A model generated the notes under the pieces. That model was not told the origin of the DNA and did not search any database. It saw only the letters and a list, made by a program, of their open reading frames with translations. The position numbers were made by a program, and so were the translations under genes. Below are positions 26,922 to 37,179 of a stretch of 64,000 nt of DNA, one piece after another. This stretch comes from G963422745 sp965214285 (lineage in GTDB: Bacteria; Actinomycetota; Acidimicrobiia; Acidimicrobiales; Aldehydirespiratoraceae): the NCBI GenBank assembly GCA_965214285.1, contig OZ243946.1, positions 1,984,001 through 2,048,000 of the forward strand. Direction: 5' to 3'. Numbering within the stretch: the first letter of the stretch is position 1; each line of letters starts with the position of its first letter.

Positions 26922-27707
26922 TCAGACGTCGTCGGCTTCGGCGGATCCCTCGTCGGCGGCGGGATCGTCCTCGGGAGCGGATCCGTCGTCGTTTGGTGGA
27001 GCATCGTCAGTGGGCTCGGGCTCGGGCTCAGGCTCGGGCAACGGCTCCGGTTCTGGCGCCTCGGGGAGCGTCTCCAGCGTCTCGATCTCGGACTCGGGGT
27101 CATAGAGCGGATAGTCCGCCGTGGTCAGCAGCCGGTCGGTGTCGCCCTCGGTGCCCTGGGTGGGCAGGATCCTGCGCTCGCCGTCATAGAGCAGGCGGAC
27201 CCGGTCGATCTCCTCGAAGCTCGTCGCCGTGTAGACGAGCTGAGCGGCGGCGTCGCGCAGGGCGTCGTTGTCGAGGGCCACGACCTCGCCGTCGACGTCG
27301 CGCTGCACGATGTCGATCACGGCGATGCCGCCCTCGTTTGCCTCGGCCCGGGTCAGCTCCAGCGACGCCAGGGCGTTCTGGTACTCGGCCTCGGCGTCGT
27401 TCTCGACGAACAGGTCGCTGACGAACATCAGCGACAGGCGCATGAACAGATCGGCGCGGGGGTCGATCTCGCGTTGGATGGGGGCCACCACGTGGCGCTC
27501 AGTGAGCGGGGCGATCACGTACAAGGTGATCGGCACGGCGCTGGGCGACTCCACGGGAGCGGCGGTGGTGCTGGGGGGAATGTCGGTCCGCAGCTGGTCG
27601 GGCAGCTCGGTCGGGTCGATCACAGACGCCGTCTGCTCCGAGGGAACCGTGCAGCCGAGGCCGACCAGCAAGACGGCCGCGGCCGCGAGCCGCAGGGCGG
27701 CTCTCAC
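26922..27707 (-). CDS. GerMN-domain lipoprotein, short LpqB-like
   Basis: 261 residues. The N-terminus is a signal sequence ending in LLVGLGC, an imperfect lipobox because Gly is at -3. A Thr/Pro spacer leads to a GerMN-like domain (ITLYVIAP, then AQLVYTATSFEEIDRVRLLYDGE). The C-terminal ~60 residues are acidic Glu/Pro/Asp repeats. Actinobacterial LpqB is encoded after mtrB, binds MtrB and has a beta-propeller; this protein has the same position but lacks the propeller. GTG 27707 overlaps the mtrB stop codon, so translation is coupled. It probably modulates the sensor from outside the membrane (inference). Confidence 0.7.
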   Translation of the reverse strand: MRAALRLAAAAVLLVGLGCTVPSEQTASVIDPTELPDQLRTDIPPSTTAAPVESPSAVPITLYVIAPLTERHVVAPIQREIDPRADLFMRLSLMFVSDLFVENDAEAEYQNALASLELTRAEANEGGIAVIDIVQRDVDGEVVALDNDALRDAAAQLVYTATSFEEIDRVRLLYDGERRILPTQGTEGDTDRLLTTADYPLYDPESEIETLETLPEAPEPEPLPEPEPEPEPTDDAPPNDDGSAPEDDPAADEGSAEADDV

Positions 27708-29107
27708 TGCGGCTCCTGGCCCAGAGAGGGGTCGTCGCGGCGAGGCAGATGCACCACGAAACGCGCCCCGCCGCCTTCGCGGTCCTCCACCGACACCCGC
27801 CCGCCGTGCAGCGACACGTGCTCGGCCACCAGCGACAGGCCCAGTCCCGAGCCGGTGGCACGCCCGCGGCGGCGGCCCGCCGAGCCCCGCGAGAAACGGT
27901 CGAAGATCAGCGTGCGCTCCTCGGCGGGAACGCCGGGCCCTGAGTCCTCCACCGTCAGCAGCGCGCCGGCCTCGGATGCCGCGATCTGAACCCTCAGGTC
28001 GCTGCCGTACTTGGCGCCGTTGTCCAACAAGTTGGTCAGCACCTGGCGCAGGCGCCGCTTGTCGCCGATCACCGACAGCGAGCCCAGGCCGCCGCTGTCG
28101 AGCTCGGCATCGTGGGGGCTGCGGTCGATGCACTGGCGCACGAACTCCACGAGGTCGATGCGCTCGGCGTCGAGGGAGGCCGTGCCGACGTCGTAGCGGT
28201 TGATCTCCAGCAGGTCCTCGATGAGGTCGGTGAAGCGCTGGGCGTCGTCGGCCAGCAGGTCCAAGGCCACGCTGCTGCGCTCGCTCAGCTCCGAGCGGTT
28301 GTTCTGAAGCACCTCGATCGAGGCGTTCAGCGTCATCAGCGGCGAGCGCAGCTCGTGGCTGACCGCAGAGGCGAAGCGGGCGTCGCGGGCTATGCGGTCC
28401 TGCAGCGAGCCGGCCATGCGGTTGAACGACGCCGTGAGCGAGGCCAGGTCGGCATCGGCCGGAGGGTCCAGGCGGGTGTCGAGCTCGCCGGCGGCCAGGG
28501 ACTCCGCAGCGCCGCGGATCTCAGCCAGTGGCGTGAGCGTGCGCCGCGACGCCCAGGCCCCGGTGGCCGCCGCGAGCACTGTGGTGGTCAGCGCCGCGCC
28601 GATCACGATGATGCCCAGCGTGCTGAGCGACTCCTCCACGTCGTCGGCCAGGGCCGCCTCGTAGTAGAAGGCGTCGACTCCGGGGATCGGGATGCCGGTG
28701 ATGAACGCCGGCTTGTCCTCCAGGCGGGTCGAGATGCGCGCCGCCTGGCCGTCCTGCACCTTGTCCACCAGCGCCTGGGGGATGTTGTCCTCGTTGAACA
28801 CCAGGGTCTGCTCGGACGTCCAGCGGCCCTGGAAGTTCAGCAGCGGGAACGACCGCTCGGTGACCGTGAGCGTGTCGAAGACCAGGTTGATGTCCTCGGG
28901 GTCGGTGTTGTCGTCGATGCGGTCGTTCACCGCGTTGGCGTTGCGCACCACCACCGCGAAGGCGCGGTTCTGACGGTCTTCGATGAGGTTGCTGCGGGCG
29001 AAGCCGAGGGTGGCGGCGGCCATCAGCGTCGACAGCAGCAGCCCGCCGACGGCGAACAGCAGGGTGATCCGGGCACGCAGGCCCAGCCGGCGCCAGACCG
29101 ACGGCAT
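27704..29107 (-). CDS. mtrB: MtrB-like sensor histidine kinase
   Basis: 467 residues. Membrane segments are at about 10-35 and 161-186 with a ~125-residue extracytoplasmic sensor between, then a HAMP linker. The HisKA box SAVSHELRSP puts the phosphorylated histidine at 251. The ATPase domain shows NLLDNGAKYG (N box), VEDSGPGVP (G1) and GSGLGLSL (G2). MtrB senses envelope or osmotic state and phosphorylates MtrA, which controls cell wall and division genes in actinobacteria. Identity as MtrB rests on gene order with mtrA and the LpqB-like gene. It overlaps mtrA by one base. Confidence 0.75.
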   Translation of the reverse strand: MPSVWRRLGLRARITLLFAVGGLLLSTLMAAATLGFARSNLIEDRQNRAFAVVVRNANAVNDRIDDNTDPEDINLVFDTLTVTERSFPLLNFQGRWTSEQTLVFNEDNIPQALVDKVQDGQAARISTRLEDKPAFITGIPIPGVDAFYYEAALADDVEESLSTLGIIVIGAALTTTVLAAATGAWASRRTLTPLAEIRGAAESLAAGELDTRLDPPADADLASLTASFNRMAGSLQDRIARDARFASAVSHELRSPLMTLNASIEVLQNNRSELSERSSVALDLLADDAQRFTDLIEDLLEINRYDVGTASLDAERIDLVEFVRQCIDRSPHDAELDSGGLGSLSVIGDKRRLRQVLTNLLDNGAKYGSDLRVQIAASEAGALLTVEDSGPGVPAEERTLIFDRFSRGSAGRRRGRATGSGLGLSLVAEHVSLHGGRVSVEDREGGGARFVVHLPRRDDPSLGQEPQ

Positions 29108-29787
29108 CAGCTCTGCAGCTTGTAGCCCAGGCCCCTCACCGTGACCACATGGCGGGGATTGGCCGGATCGGACTCGATCTTGATGCGAAGCCGTCGGATG
29201 TGCACGTCGACGATGCGGTTGTCGCCGAAGTAGCCGTAGTCCCAGACCGCCTCGAGCAGATCCTCGCGGCTGAGCACCCGCCCCGGGTTGAGGGCGAACT
29301 CCATCAGCAGGCGGAACTCGGTCTTGGTGACGTGAACCTCGGCGCCGCCGACCCGCACTACGCCTTCGTCGGGCAGGATCTCCAGGTCGCCGAAGACCAT
29401 GTGCAGCGGGGCGGGCAAAGCGGCGCGGGTGCGGCGCAGCAGTGCCCGGATGCGAGCCGACAGCTCCTTGGGGGCGAACGGCTTGGTGAGGTAGTCATCG
29501 GCGCCTGCTTCGAGGCCTGCCACCACGTCGTGGGTGTCGGAGCGGGCGGTGACCATCACGATCGGCACGTCGCTGATCTGGCGGATGGAGCGGCACACCT
29601 CGAAGCCGTCGACGCCGGGAAGCATGATGTCCACAAGCACCACATCCGCGGCGGTGCGGTTGAACAGGCGCAGCGCCTCCTCGCCGGAGTCGGCCTCCTC
29701 GACGGTCCAGCCCTCGTCCTCTAAGGCGAGCTTCACCGCCGTGCGGATGCGCTCGTCGTCCTCGACGGTGAGAATCCGGGTCCCCAT
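29107..29787 (-). CDS. mtrA: MtrA-like OmpR-family response regulator
   Basis: 226 residues. The receiver has the acidic pocket (EDD at 9-11), phospho-acceptor Asp53 in LVDIMLPG, the switch threonine in VMVTAR, and lysine in TKPFAP. The C-terminal winged helix carries TKTEFRLLMEFALNPG, LLEAVWDYGYFGDNRIVDVHIRRLR and VRGLGYKL, which read like actinobacterial MtrA. It binds promoters after phosphorylation by MtrB. It follows a small membrane protein by 22 bases and is first of the mtrA-mtrB-lpqB-like block. Confidence 0.8.
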   Translation of the reverse strand: MGTRILTVEDDERIRTAVKLALEDEGWTVEEADSGEEALRLFNRTAADVVLVDIMLPGVDGFEVCRSIRQISDVPIVMVTARSDTHDVVAGLEAGADDYLTKPFAPKELSARIRALLRRTRAALPAPLHMVFGDLEILPDEGVVRVGGAEVHVTKTEFRLLMEFALNPGRVLSREDLLEAVWDYGYFGDNRIVDVHIRRLRIKIESDPANPRHVVTVRGLGYKLQS

Positions 29788-29809
29788 GCGGCTCCTATGT
29801 TGCCACGCG

Positions 29810-30067
29810 TCAGCGGCCGCGGCGCGCCGTGCTGTCCCACTCGGCCATGGCGCGCAATGTCAGGACCACGATGACGGCGACGCCGATCGAGGCCGCGGCC
29901 GCGCCGGCCACGCCGACGATGCCGGCCAACACGGTGCAGTCGCATTGCAGGTCGGTGACTGCGTAGCCGATCAGCCCGCCGCATCCCCCGGCGACCAGGA
30001 TGGCCCCCAGAGCGAGCACCCGGCTCGCCACGGAGGGGGCGGCAGTTCCGTCGGAGGACCGCTGCAT
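29810..30067 (-). CDS. small hypothetical membrane protein upstream of mtrA
   Basis: 85 residues with two hydrophobic segments (about 16-38 and 44-72) and a QCDC pair between or near the membrane face. Family not recognised. It lies directly upstream of mtrA in the same orientation and shares its likely promoter, so it may belong to the envelope-signalling unit. Its start is supported by a TAGGCT hexamer 8 bases upstream. Confidence 0.55.
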   Translation of the reverse strand: MQRSSDGTAAPSVASRVLALGAILVAGGCGGLIGYAVTDLQCDCTVLAGIVGVAGAAAASIGVAVIVVLTLRAMAEWDSTARRGR

Positions 30068-30075
30068 CGCCGTTC

Positions 30076-30081
30076 AGCCTA
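30076..30081 (-). promoter_or_regulatory. -10 element (TAGGCT) for the mtrA operon
   Basis: On the minus strand TAGGCT ends 8 bases before the ATG at 30067. Confidence 0.4.
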
Positions 30082-30175
30082 CGCCGCCCATGCCGGCCAG
30101 GGAGGACGGGGCGGCCCGGCACGCCGCGGCGTCTGGCGCTGAGCCGAGCGCTGAGCCGGCTCGGGGGCGAGCCGG

Positions 30176-30181
30176 CATGCT
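30176..30181 (+). promoter_or_regulatory. -10-like element (CATGCT) for the Nudix gene
   Basis: CATGCT ends 6 bases before the ATG at 30188. The first base departs from TANNNT, but the spacing matches other leaderless starts. Confidence 0.3.
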
Positions 30182-30187
30182 GAGCGC

Positions 30188-30691
30188 ATGCGTCGCTGGA
30201 GAGTCGCGGGCGGGCTGCTGGCCGATCAGCGCGGCCTGCTGCTGGTGGCGAACCGGCGCCGCAACGGCAGCATCGACTGGTCGACGCCGGGCGGGGTGAT
30301 CGATCCCGGCGAGTCGCCGCTGGAGGCCCTGGGGCGGGAGGTGACCGAGGAGACCGGCCTGGTCGTGGCGGCCTGGGAGCAGCTCTGCTGGACCGTGGCC
30401 GTCGACTTCGCCGACCTCGACATGGACCTGCACGTCGAGGTCCACCGGGCCGGCCCGTTCTCAGGCGAGCTAGCGACCGACGACCCCGACGGCATCGTCA
30501 CCGAGGCTCAGTTCCTGGATCGCCGCGGCGCCGTCGAGCGTCTCCACAGCGCGCCGCGCTGGGTGGCCGAGCCGATCAGCGAATGGCTGCACGCGCCCTG
30601 GGCGACGCAGCGCAGCTTCCGCTTCGCGGCCCATGGCCACAGCCCCTACGAGCTGAGCGTCGAACGTCTCGACGACGACCCCCGGCGATGA
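30188..30691 (+). CDS. Nudix hydrolase
   Basis: 167 residues with a complete Nudix box starting at GGVIDPGESPLEA and ending REVTEETGL; its glutamates coordinate magnesium for hydrolysis of a nucleoside diphosphate-linked substrate. The N-terminus RRWRVAGGLLADQRGLLLVANRR fits the strand before the box. Substrate unknown, possibly an oxidised nucleotide. It is 13 bases upstream of DNA polymerase IV in the same direction, a pairing that would suit nucleotide-pool cleaning (inference). Confidence 0.85.
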   Translation: MRRWRVAGGLLADQRGLLLVANRRRNGSIDWSTPGGVIDPGESPLEALGREVTEETGLVVAAWEQLCWTVAVDFADLDMDLHVEVHRAGPFSGELATDDPDGIVTEAQFLDRRGAVERLHSAPRWVAEPISEWLHAPWATQRSFRFAAHGHSPYELSVERLDDDPRR

Positions 30692-30704
30692 CGGCGCCCT
30701 GGCG

Positions 30705-31994
<1,290 letters not shown>

Positions 31995-31996
31995 GC

Positions 31997-32002
31997 TATG
32001 CT
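31997..32002 (+). promoter_or_regulatory. -10 element (TATGCT) for the DUF3040 gene
   Basis: TATGCT lies just after the dinB stop codon, about 100 bases before GTG 32101. The leader contains CAGGGAG as Shine-Dalgarno. Confidence 0.35.
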
Positions 32003-32100
32003 GGGGCACGCTCGCATCCGTCCGCCAAGCGACGAGCAAGCCGCTGAGCAAGAAGTCCCGTGAGAACCAGAACTCGACCGTTGAGAACAGGGAGTCAACT

Positions 32101-32490
32101 GTGCCGCTGAGCGAGGACGAGCAACGGATCCTCTCAGAGATCGAGGACCACCTCTATGAGTCTGATCCCGCTTTGGCACGCGAGGTCGCCCAGACCACCG
32201 TGTACACCCACGCTTTCCGCAACCTCAAGTGGGCGACGGTGGGCCTGATCCTCGGCGTGGTGGTGATGGTGGCCTCGCTGGCCGCCACCTTCCTGCTCTC
32301 CTTCATCGGGTTCCTGCTGATGCTCGCCAGCCTGTTGTGGTTCGAGCGCAACGCACGCCGCCTGGGCCGGGCCGGGCTGGAGCAGATGACCGCCGGCAAG
32401 CGCGGCAGCGGCTTGCGCGACATGGTGGGAGGCGCCGGGTCCCGGATGCGCGAGCGCTTCATCCGCCCCGACGACGAACGACCCGACTGA
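32101..32490 (+). CDS. DUF3040 family membrane protein
   Basis: 129 residues. The N-terminal LSEDEQRILSEIEDHLYESDP signature is that of DUF3040, a small actinobacterial membrane protein family of unknown role. A helical hairpin of two membrane segments spans about 42-82, followed by a basic Arg-rich cytoplasmic tail. The GTG start has AGGGAG upstream. In many actinobacteria DUF3040 genes lie near dinB and the dcw cluster, as here. Confidence 0.8.
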   Translation: MPLSEDEQRILSEIEDHLYESDPALAREVAQTTVYTHAFRNLKWATVGLILGVVVMVASLAATFLLSFIGFLLMLASLLWFERNARRLGRAGLEQMTAGKRGSGLRDMVGGAGSRMRERFIRPDDERPD

Positions 32491-32500
32491 GCCCAGCCGA

Positions 32501-32553
32501 GCCGGCTCTCAGAGGCGGGCTGTCAGGGCCGGCTGTCAGAGCCGGCAGTCAGA
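32501..32553 (+). repeat. four imperfect 13-base tandem repeats
   Basis: Units at 32501-32514, 32515-32527, 32528-32540 and 32541-32553 resemble GCCGGCTGTCAGA. They fill the gap between two convergent genes, and the last unit contains the stop codon of the transglutaminase gene. Each unit holds the palindrome GCCGGC or a variant. Confidence 0.6.
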
Positions 32554-34864
32554 GGCGCCGCAGCCTGAGCGTGCGCGGGTCCAGCAGCGCCAGCAGCACC
32601 CGCCGTCTGCCGGCGGCGGCCCGACAGGATCCGCGGATTGTCGCCGCGGCCCGCTGCGCCGCGGCGGCCGGGTCCACTTCAGCCCTCCAGTAGCGCAGCA
32701 CGGTGATCGCCTCGGCCAGCTCGCGGAGCGGTCCGGGATCGAGCGGCGCCTGCTGCGCCCGGCGGGCGAACTCCAGCGGCGTCTCGTGGGCAGCGGGCTC
32801 GATGCCCACCAGCCGCAGGGCCTCCACGGCGTCGTCGTAGGCCAGCTCGCCCGAGGCAACGGGGTCGCCGGCCGCGGCCCTGAGCCTGCGCCTGCGCAGC
32901 AGCCGCTTGGCTGTCGGGACGCTCAGCACCAGCGCGGCTGCCGCCGCGCCTGCCACCGCAGCCCGCGCCAGGATCCGAGCGGCCCGGCTCGGGCCGGGCT
33001 CTGCGACGGGTACGACTGCGGCCTCTCCGCCGGACGCCTCGGGAGGGCTCGGAGGCGCCGCCAGCCCGCTGCCGGCGTCGGGGCGGTCCGCGCCGAAGCT
33101 GGGCACGGTGCCAGGCGGCGTCACCACGACCTCGCCTGCACCGGCGACGACGCTGTCGCCGTGCTGGGCCGGCGCCAGCCCGCTGATCCCGTGCGCCGGT
33201 CCCCGCCCCGGCGTGGGGTCGAAGACGATCCAGCCCGCCTCGGCGAAGTACAGCTCTGCCCAGGCATGAGCGTGGCGGCCCTTGACCACGTACTCGCCGC
33301 GGCCGGCGTCCCAGTCGCCCCAGGTGAAGCCCACCGCGACGCGGGAGGGAATGCCCAGCGAGCGGGCCATCGCCGCGAAGGCAGTGGCGAACTGCTCGCA
33401 GTAGCCGCGCCTGGTGCCGAACAGGAAGTCCGAGATCGTGGCGATGTCGTGCGAGCGGGCGACAGCGAGGTCGTATGAGAAATCCGATCCAGGCCCCGCG
33501 AAGAAGGCCTGCAGCGCCAAGGCCCGCTCGTAGTCCGTCGTCGCCGACTCGGTGACCTGGCGGGCCAGCGCCGTCACCCGCTCGGGCCAGCAGGCCTCGT
33601 CGTCGGCGTCGGCGCACGGCGGGGGCAGCCGGGTGTGCTCGGCGGCCAGGTCGCCGTCCGCGCCCTCAGCGGCGACCGCGGGCAGCAGCGTCGGGTCGTG
33701 GCCGGGCACCGCGGACTCCACCACATAGCTGAAGCCCCGCGCCGCCGCCTCGGCCGAGTCGCGGTCTACCACCAAGGCCCCAGTGGAGGCCTCGTACTCC
33801 AGCACGATCTCGCCGCTGTCGACCACGCTGTGCAGCTCGAAGGCCGCGGGCAGATAGACGTTGCCGAGCCGGCGGGTGGTGATCTCCTGGCGGACGATGC
33901 GCCGCGTCGCGTTGTCATGGTCGCCTGTGGGCACCGGGCCTCTCACGTCGCGGAAGCTGCTGTGGCGCCGCCAGACGGCGCCGTCGAACTCGGTCAGGGC
34001 CATGAGCCGCCAGTAGTCGCGGTCCGCGGGATCGACGCTCACCGAGAAGAGCTCGAAGTTGGACTGGTCCACCAGCATGGTGCCGATCTCGACCAGCGGG
34101 CTGAGGACCGCCCGGGCCGCGGGGCGGTCGTCGAGATCGCTCACGTCGACGATGGGCTCGCCCGCCCCGGGCACCGACGGGCCCACCACAGCCCCCAGCG
34201 TCACGGCCGTCAGCATCGTCACAGCGCCGACCGCCGCCGCGGAGGCCACGCCCCTGGCAGCCTCGTCGGCGACCCACACCTCGTCGTCTGCGCGCCGCGA
34301 GGCCCGCGCTGCGAGGATCATGGCGGCGACGGAGGCGGCGAACATCGCCCCGTATGCCACCTGGCGGTTGTCGGTGCTCAGCAGCGAGGCGAACGCGAAG
34401 ACCGCGCTGGCGGGGATCAGCGTCTCAAAGACCGAGCGCAGCCGGAAGGCCGCCCAGTCCGCAACCAATGCGCCTACCGCCAGCGTCGCTGCCGCCACCG
34501 CCACCAGCCCCCGGACCGGCTCGACCGGCGCCTTCTCGGCCTGGAACAGATCCCAGGCGAGCGCCAGGTCGTCGCCGAGCAGCGAGAACGTCTCGCGCAG
34601 CCCTTCGGGGCTGAGCCCCGTCTCGGGGTACAGCAGCAGCTTGACGGCCAGCGCCGACACCGCCAGGGTCAGCGGTGCCGCCAGCCAGGTGCGCAGCCCG
34701 GCGCGGCGCGCCACGCTCGCCTCCACGTGAGCGAGCAGTGCGACCGTCAGCAGCTCGGCGAGAAAACCGCTGTCGCTGAACAGGCGCTGCACGTTGAGCA
34801 CCGCCACCACGCTGAGCGCGGCGACCGCCAGCTCCGCGGCGACGGTGCTGACCTGGCGCGTCAT
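32549..34864 (-). CDS. transglutaminase-like membrane protein (TgpA type)
   Basis: 771 residues. The first ~220 residues contain five or six hydrophobic segments. The extracytoplasmic transglutaminase core carries the catalytic cysteine in GYCEQFATAF, the histidine in GRHAHAWAELY and the aspartate in VFDPTPG. A Pro/Ala-rich linker, another membrane segment and a C-terminal cytoplasmic domain like DUF4129 follow. TgpA-family proteins lie with MoxR and DUF58 genes; their substrates are largely unknown. It is last in the moxR-DUF58-tgpA operon. Confidence 0.8.
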   Translation of the reverse strand: MTRQVSTVAAELAVAALSVVAVLNVQRLFSDSGFLAELLTVALLAHVEASVARRAGLRTWLAAPLTLAVSALAVKLLLYPETGLSPEGLRETFSLLGDDLALAWDLFQAEKAPVEPVRGLVAVAAATLAVGALVADWAAFRLRSVFETLIPASAVFAFASLLSTDNRQVAYGAMFAASVAAMILAARASRRADDEVWVADEAARGVASAAAVGAVTMLTAVTLGAVVGPSVPGAGEPIVDVSDLDDRPAARAVLSPLVEIGTMLVDQSNFELFSVSVDPADRDYWRLMALTEFDGAVWRRHSSFRDVRGPVPTGDHDNATRRIVRQEITTRRLGNVYLPAAFELHSVVDSGEIVLEYEASTGALVVDRDSAEAAARGFSYVVESAVPGHDPTLLPAVAAEGADGDLAAEHTRLPPPCADADDEACWPERVTALARQVTESATTDYERALALQAFFAGPGSDFSYDLAVARSHDIATISDFLFGTRRGYCEQFATAFAAMARSLGIPSRVAVGFTWGDWDAGRGEYVVKGRHAHAWAELYFAEAGWIVFDPTPGRGPAHGISGLAPAQHGDSVVAGAGEVVVTPPGTVPSFGADRPDAGSGLAAPPSPPEASGGEAAVVPVAEPGPSRAARILARAAVAGAAAAALVLSVPTAKRLLRRRRLRAAAGDPVASGELAYDDAVEALRLVGIEPAAHETPLEFARRAQQAPLDPGPLRELAEAITVLRYWRAEVDPAAAAQRAAATIRGSCRAAAGRRRVLLALLDPRTLRLRRL

Positions 34865-34871
34865 CGGCTGC

Positions 34872-36062
34872 TCACACGGCGCTCAGGGCGGGATCGGCCC
34901 GCCGCTGTCGGGCAGCCGCGGCCCGGCGCCGGTCCCAGCAGGCGCCGAGCTGGCCCGGCCCGGTCACGTGGATCCAGTTGCCGGAGCTGTGGGGCTCAGA
35001 GGTCGCCCTCCGCCACGCCTCGGCGTCGACGGTCACGACCACATCGGCTCGCAGGCGCAGGGCGAAACTGCGGCGAGCCGCTTCGTCGGCGGCGATCCGC
35101 GGGTCAGCCGACACCGCGATCACGGTGCCATCCGCGTCGGGCACCGACGGGTGGATCTGCTCGGCACCGCCTGCCAGCAACGCCAGGAACTCCAACGCCA
35201 CGTCCAGCCGGCCGGCACCGCTGACGGCGGGCGTGCCGCGGCCGTCGCCGGCCTGCACCCGCACCGCGTGGCTCTCGGCGAGCCCCGCAGCCGCGATCGA
35301 AGCGGCCATCGAGGTCGTGATGTCGAGAACCCGGCGCTGATCGCCCGGCGGGCGGGTGTCGATGACGACCGAGAGCCGCCCGTGGTGCGGCGGGCGGAAC
35401 TGGCGTACCTGCAGGTCGTCCATGCGCGCCGAGCTGCGCCAGTGGATCTTGCGCAGGTCGTCGCCGGGCACGTACTCGCGCAGGCCGTCGAACTCCTCGT
35501 CGCTCATGCCCAGCGACGGGCGCAGCTCGGGGCCCTGGAACGGGTCGGCTCCCGCGGGCAGCCCTCTCAGGCGCAGCGCTTCGACAGGGGGGTGCACCAG
35601 CAGGCGGGCACGGTTCTCGATGCGATGCTTGCGCCGGACCAGGCCCACGGCATCGACGTCGTCGATACGGACCGGCCCGAGCGCGATCACGCCGCGCCGG
35701 GCCGTGGGCAGGCGGTATGCGGCTCGGGCGCTTGCGCGTCCGCCGATCGGCGCCAACGACAGCGTCACGCCGCCGGACTCGCTCACTGCGTCGTGGAGGA
35801 CCAGCAGCGGGCTGGCGGTCGTCGCGAGGTTGCGGACCACCAGCTCGACCGCCGCCGAGTCGCCGGCGGCAACCCTCGGCGGCGCCAGGCGACGCGAGAC
35901 CGACAGCCGCGACGGCCGCAGCAGGCGCACCAGCACGGCCATCGCCATGGCGGCCAACCCGGCCACGCCGACCACGAGGAACTCGACCGTCCCGAAGATG
36001 CGCCCGGCTGCGACGAAGACCATCCCGCCGGTCAGGACACCCCAGCCGCTGAGCGTCGGCAC
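34872..36062 (-). CDS. DUF58 domain protein
   Basis: 396 residues. Two N-terminal membrane segments (about 8-40) precede a beta-rich region and then the DUF58 signature FDGLREYVPGDDLRKIHWRS, with a von Willebrand A-like region after it (VVIDTRPP with acidic residues). DUF58 proteins act with MoxR ATPases in envelope or cofactor maturation. It sits between moxR (4 bases upstream) and the transglutaminase gene (7 bases downstream). Confidence 0.8.
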   Translation of the reverse strand: MPTLSGWGVLTGGMVFVAAGRIFGTVEFLVVGVAGLAAMAMAVLVRLLRPSRLSVSRRLAPPRVAAGDSAAVELVVRNLATTASPLLVLHDAVSESGGVTLSLAPIGGRASARAAYRLPTARRGVIALGPVRIDDVDAVGLVRRKHRIENRARLLVHPPVEALRLRGLPAGADPFQGPELRPSLGMSDEEFDGLREYVPGDDLRKIHWRSSARMDDLQVRQFRPPHHGRLSVVIDTRPPGDQRRVLDITTSMAASIAAAGLAESHAVRVQAGDGRGTPAVSGAGRLDVALEFLALLAGGAEQIHPSVPDADGTVIAVSADPRIAADEAARRSFALRLRADVVVTVDAEAWRRATSEPHSSGNWIHVTGPGQLGACWDRRRAAAARQRRADPALSAV

Positions 36063-36066
36063 CGCC

Positions 36067-37071
36067 TCAGCGCCCGCCGGGACGGGGAACCGGGACGCCG
36101 TCGATGATCTCGGTGACTATGTCGTGGATGCCCAGGCCCCGCATGCGGCTCTCGGCGGTGAGCAGCAGGCGATGCGGCAGCACATACGGCGCCAGCAGCT
36201 TCACGTCGTCGGGGGTCGCGAAGAGCCGCCCCTCGGCGGACGCATTGGCCCTCACCACCCGCTGCAGGGCCACCAGGCCCCGAGGCGACAGTCCCAGGGT
36301 CAGCGCGGGGTGCCTGCGGGTGGCGTCGGCAAGGTCGAGCAGGTACTCGCGCAGCGCCGGGGCCAGATAGACGTCGGCGAGCGAGTCGGCCAGCCGGCTC
36401 ACCTCGGCCGCGCTGATCACCGGATGCAGGCTGTCGACCGGCTCAGCGGTGTCGCCGTGGCTCTCCAGGATCTCGATGGCCGCAGGGCGGTCCGGGTAGC
36501 CGATGGCGATGCGCATGATGAAGCGGTCGAGCTGTGCCTCCGGCAGCGGGTAGGTGCCTTCGTGCTCGATCGGATTCTGGGTGGCGATGACCATGAACGG
36601 CGGGCCCAGCGGGTGGGTCACCCCGTCGGATGTGACCTGGCGCTCGCCCATGGCCTCCAGCAAAGCCGACTGGGTCTTGGGCGAGGCGCGGTTGATCTCG
36701 TCAGCCAGCAGGATCTGCGAGAACACCGGGCCGGGCCGGAACTCGAAGCTCCCCGAGGCCCGGTTCCAGACGCTCACGCCGGTCACGTCGGTGGGCAGCA
36801 GGTCCGGCGTGAACTGGATCCGCCCGAAGCGCCCCTCGATGCTGTGCGCAAGGGCCTTGGCGAGGCTGGTCTTGCCCACCCCGGGAACGTCCTCGACCAG
36901 CACATGCCCGTCGCTGAACAGCGCAAGGCACAGCAGGCGCACGATCTCGGACTTGCCGCGGATGGCGGTGTTGATGTTGGCGGTGAGCGCCGCGAAGCGC
37001 TCGGCGAAACCGGTCTCGCTGCTGCGGCCGTCGGGGACCGCTGCGATCGTCTGGGAGCTTGGTTGCTGCAT
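36067..37071 (-). CDS. MoxR-family AAA+ ATPase
   Basis: 334 residues. Walker A is in EDVPGVGKTSLAKAL, Walker B in ILLADEINRASPKTQSALLEAMGE, and sensor 1 in VIATQNPIEHEGTYPLPEAQLDRF. These are the consensus features of the MoxR family, chaperone-like ATPases that usually act on VWA-domain partners encoded next to them, here the DUF58 protein. The ATG at 37071 starts the operon; a TAGCCT hexamer lies about 63 bases upstream. Confidence 0.88.
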   Translation of the reverse strand: MQQPSSQTIAAVPDGRSSETGFAERFAALTANINTAIRGKSEIVRLLCLALFSDGHVLVEDVPGVGKTSLAKALAHSIEGRFGRIQFTPDLLPTDVTGVSVWNRASGSFEFRPGPVFSQILLADEINRASPKTQSALLEAMGERQVTSDGVTHPLGPPFMVIATQNPIEHEGTYPLPEAQLDRFIMRIAIGYPDRPAAIEILESHGDTAEPVDSLHPVISAAEVSRLADSLADVYLAPALREYLLDLADATRRHPALTLGLSPRGLVALQRVVRANASAEGRLFATPDDVKLLAPYVLPHRLLLTAESRMRGLGIHDIVTEIIDGVPVPRPGGR

Positions 37072-37134
37072 GGCGCCTTGCGTCTCACCTGCCCGCTGGG
37101 GGTCGTCTCGTTGCTGCCGGTTGGCCCGCCCGCA

Positions 37135-37140
37135 AGGCTA
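37135..37140 (-). promoter_or_regulatory. -10 element (TAGCCT) for the moxR operon
   Basis: On the minus strand TAGCCT lies 63 bases before the moxR ATG. Support is the hexamer alone. Confidence 0.25.
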
Positions 37141-37179
37141 GGGCCTTGCATGAGGCTCTGTGGCCGATTGGCCCAAGCC

